Source of the DNA: Palaeococcus pacificus DY20341
GTDB taxonomy: Archaea; Methanobacteriota_B; Thermococci; Thermococcales; Thermococcaceae
Direction: 5' to 3'
Assembly: GCF_000725425.1 (NCBI RefSeq)
Contig: NZ_CP006019.1
Coordinates: 1 to 64,000, forward strand
Length of the DNA stretch: 64,000 bases
Part shown: positions 63,674 to 64,000 of the stretch, one piece after another
How positions within the stretch are numbered: the first letter of the stretch is position 1
Layout of the letters: each line of letters opens with the position of its first letter
Translations under genes and position numbers: made by a program
The notes under the pieces: model-generated
What the model was told of the DNA's origin: nothing
Database searches by the model: none
Seen by the model: the letters and a program-made list of their open reading frames with translations, nothing else

Positions 63674-64000
63674 ATGGATTTTAAAGTTACGCCATGGGAC
63701 GTTGAGGGTTTAGTAGACTACGACAAGCTAATAGTGGAATTTGGGACGACTCCATTAACGAACGAACTTTTAGAGAAAACCAAGGAACTTACGAAGAGTG
63801 AGCTTCCCCTCTACTTCAGGAGGAAGTTCTTTTTCTCCCACAGAGACTATAACTTGGTGCTCAAAGACTACGAAGAAGGCAAGGGCTTTTTCCTCTATAC
63901 AGGAAGAGGTCCTTCGGGTCCTATGCACATAGGTCACATAATTCCTTTCTTCGCCACAAAGTGGCTCCAAGAGAAGTTTGGTGTTAACCTTTACGTTCAA
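63674..64000 (+). CDS. trpS: Tryptophanyl-tRNA synthetase, N-terminal part (cut by window edge)
   Basis: The visible 109 residues begin MDFKVTPWDVEGLVDYDKLI and include RRKFFFSHRDYNLVLKDYEE and the class I signature GPMHIGH. They match archaeal/eukaryotic-type TrpRS, which charges tRNA-Trp. GGAGGTG at 63661-63667 supports ATG 63674. The gene continues beyond the window. Confidence 0.95.
   Translation, partial: MDFKVTPWDVEGLVDYDKLIVEFGTTPLTNELLEKTKELTKSELPLYFRRKFFFSHRDYNLVLKDYEEGKGFFLYTGRGPSGPMHIGHIIPFFATKWLQEKFGVNLYVQ

Overview
The window reads as a chromosomal segment of a hyperthermophilic euryarchaeon of the order Thermococcales, most likely a low-GC Thermococcus. The reasons are the Orc1/Cdc6–PolD (DP1, DP2) block, the heterotrimeric RPA operon (RPA41–RPA14–RPA32), Hel308/Hjm, SRP19, archaeal ATP-dependent ligase, NucS/EndoMS, ADP-forming acyl-CoA synthetase, a ferredoxin:NADP oxidoreductase of the SudAB/Nfn type, LrpA, and a secreted GH13 amylase. 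Genes are dense, Shine-Dalgarno motifs are of the GGAGGTG/GGTG type, TATA boxes are archaeal, and the four tRNA genes encode their CCA ends. The species cannot be fixed from the sequence alone.

Layout. 0-9 kb: a replication block with a candidate origin intergene, orc1/cdc6, DP1 and an intein-containing DP2. 9-13.3 kb: an RNA 5'-OH kinase homologue, an Lrp-like regulator, an acyl-CoA synthetase alpha subunit, then tRNA-Gln, tRNA-Lys, tRNA-Asp and 5S rRNA on the minus strand. 13.3-18.6 kb: ScpB, the RPA operon, DGGGP synthase (archaeal lipid synthesis), an unknown small protein, pyrE and a ferritin-like protein. 18.7-26.7 kb: an RNA uracil-5 methyltransferase, LrpA, tRNA-Gly followed by a 600 bp repeat-rich intergene, flavodoxin, a ZIP transporter, a UPF0200 kinase and Hel308. 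26.7-33.1 kb: a five-gene Dpp/Opp ABC importer whose binding protein appears circularly permuted. 33.4-38 kb: a stand-alone RAM domain, SRP19, a DUF257-like protein, TrmI and the Nfn/Sud pair. 38-40.8 kb: a small accessory module with an ATPase fossil, an ICMT-like methyltransferase, a SAM methyltransferase, a bicupin and a second ICMT-like gene that is broken. 40.8-49.6 kb: GcvH and GcvT, a DMT exporter, NucS, DUF473 plus a PAC2 protein, and a nucleoside/NAD salvage group (MtnP, MTA/SAH deaminase, macrodomain, NAD(P)HX repair). 49.6-51.7 kb: a frameshifted secreted-protein gene convergent with amyA. 51.8-55.9 kb: two ArsR-type regulators around a DUF211 gene, a zinc-ribbon protein and DNA ligase. 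55.9-64 kb: pantoate kinase, NhaC antiporter, family-4 UDG, a radical SAM enzyme that best fits tetraether synthase with a small partner gene, LrgA/LrgB, a Tfx regulator and the start of trpS, preceded by a possible Trp-rich leader peptide.

The most unusual points are the permuted substrate-binding lipoprotein (30977-33118), the putative leaderless Trp-containing leader ORF before trpS (63591-63620), origin-recognition-box-like motifs inside the DP1 linker (2059-2328), the hairpin element shared 3' of two tRNAs (12741-12776, 20920-20955), and the 38-41 kb methyltransferase/bicupin module with its decayed pieces.
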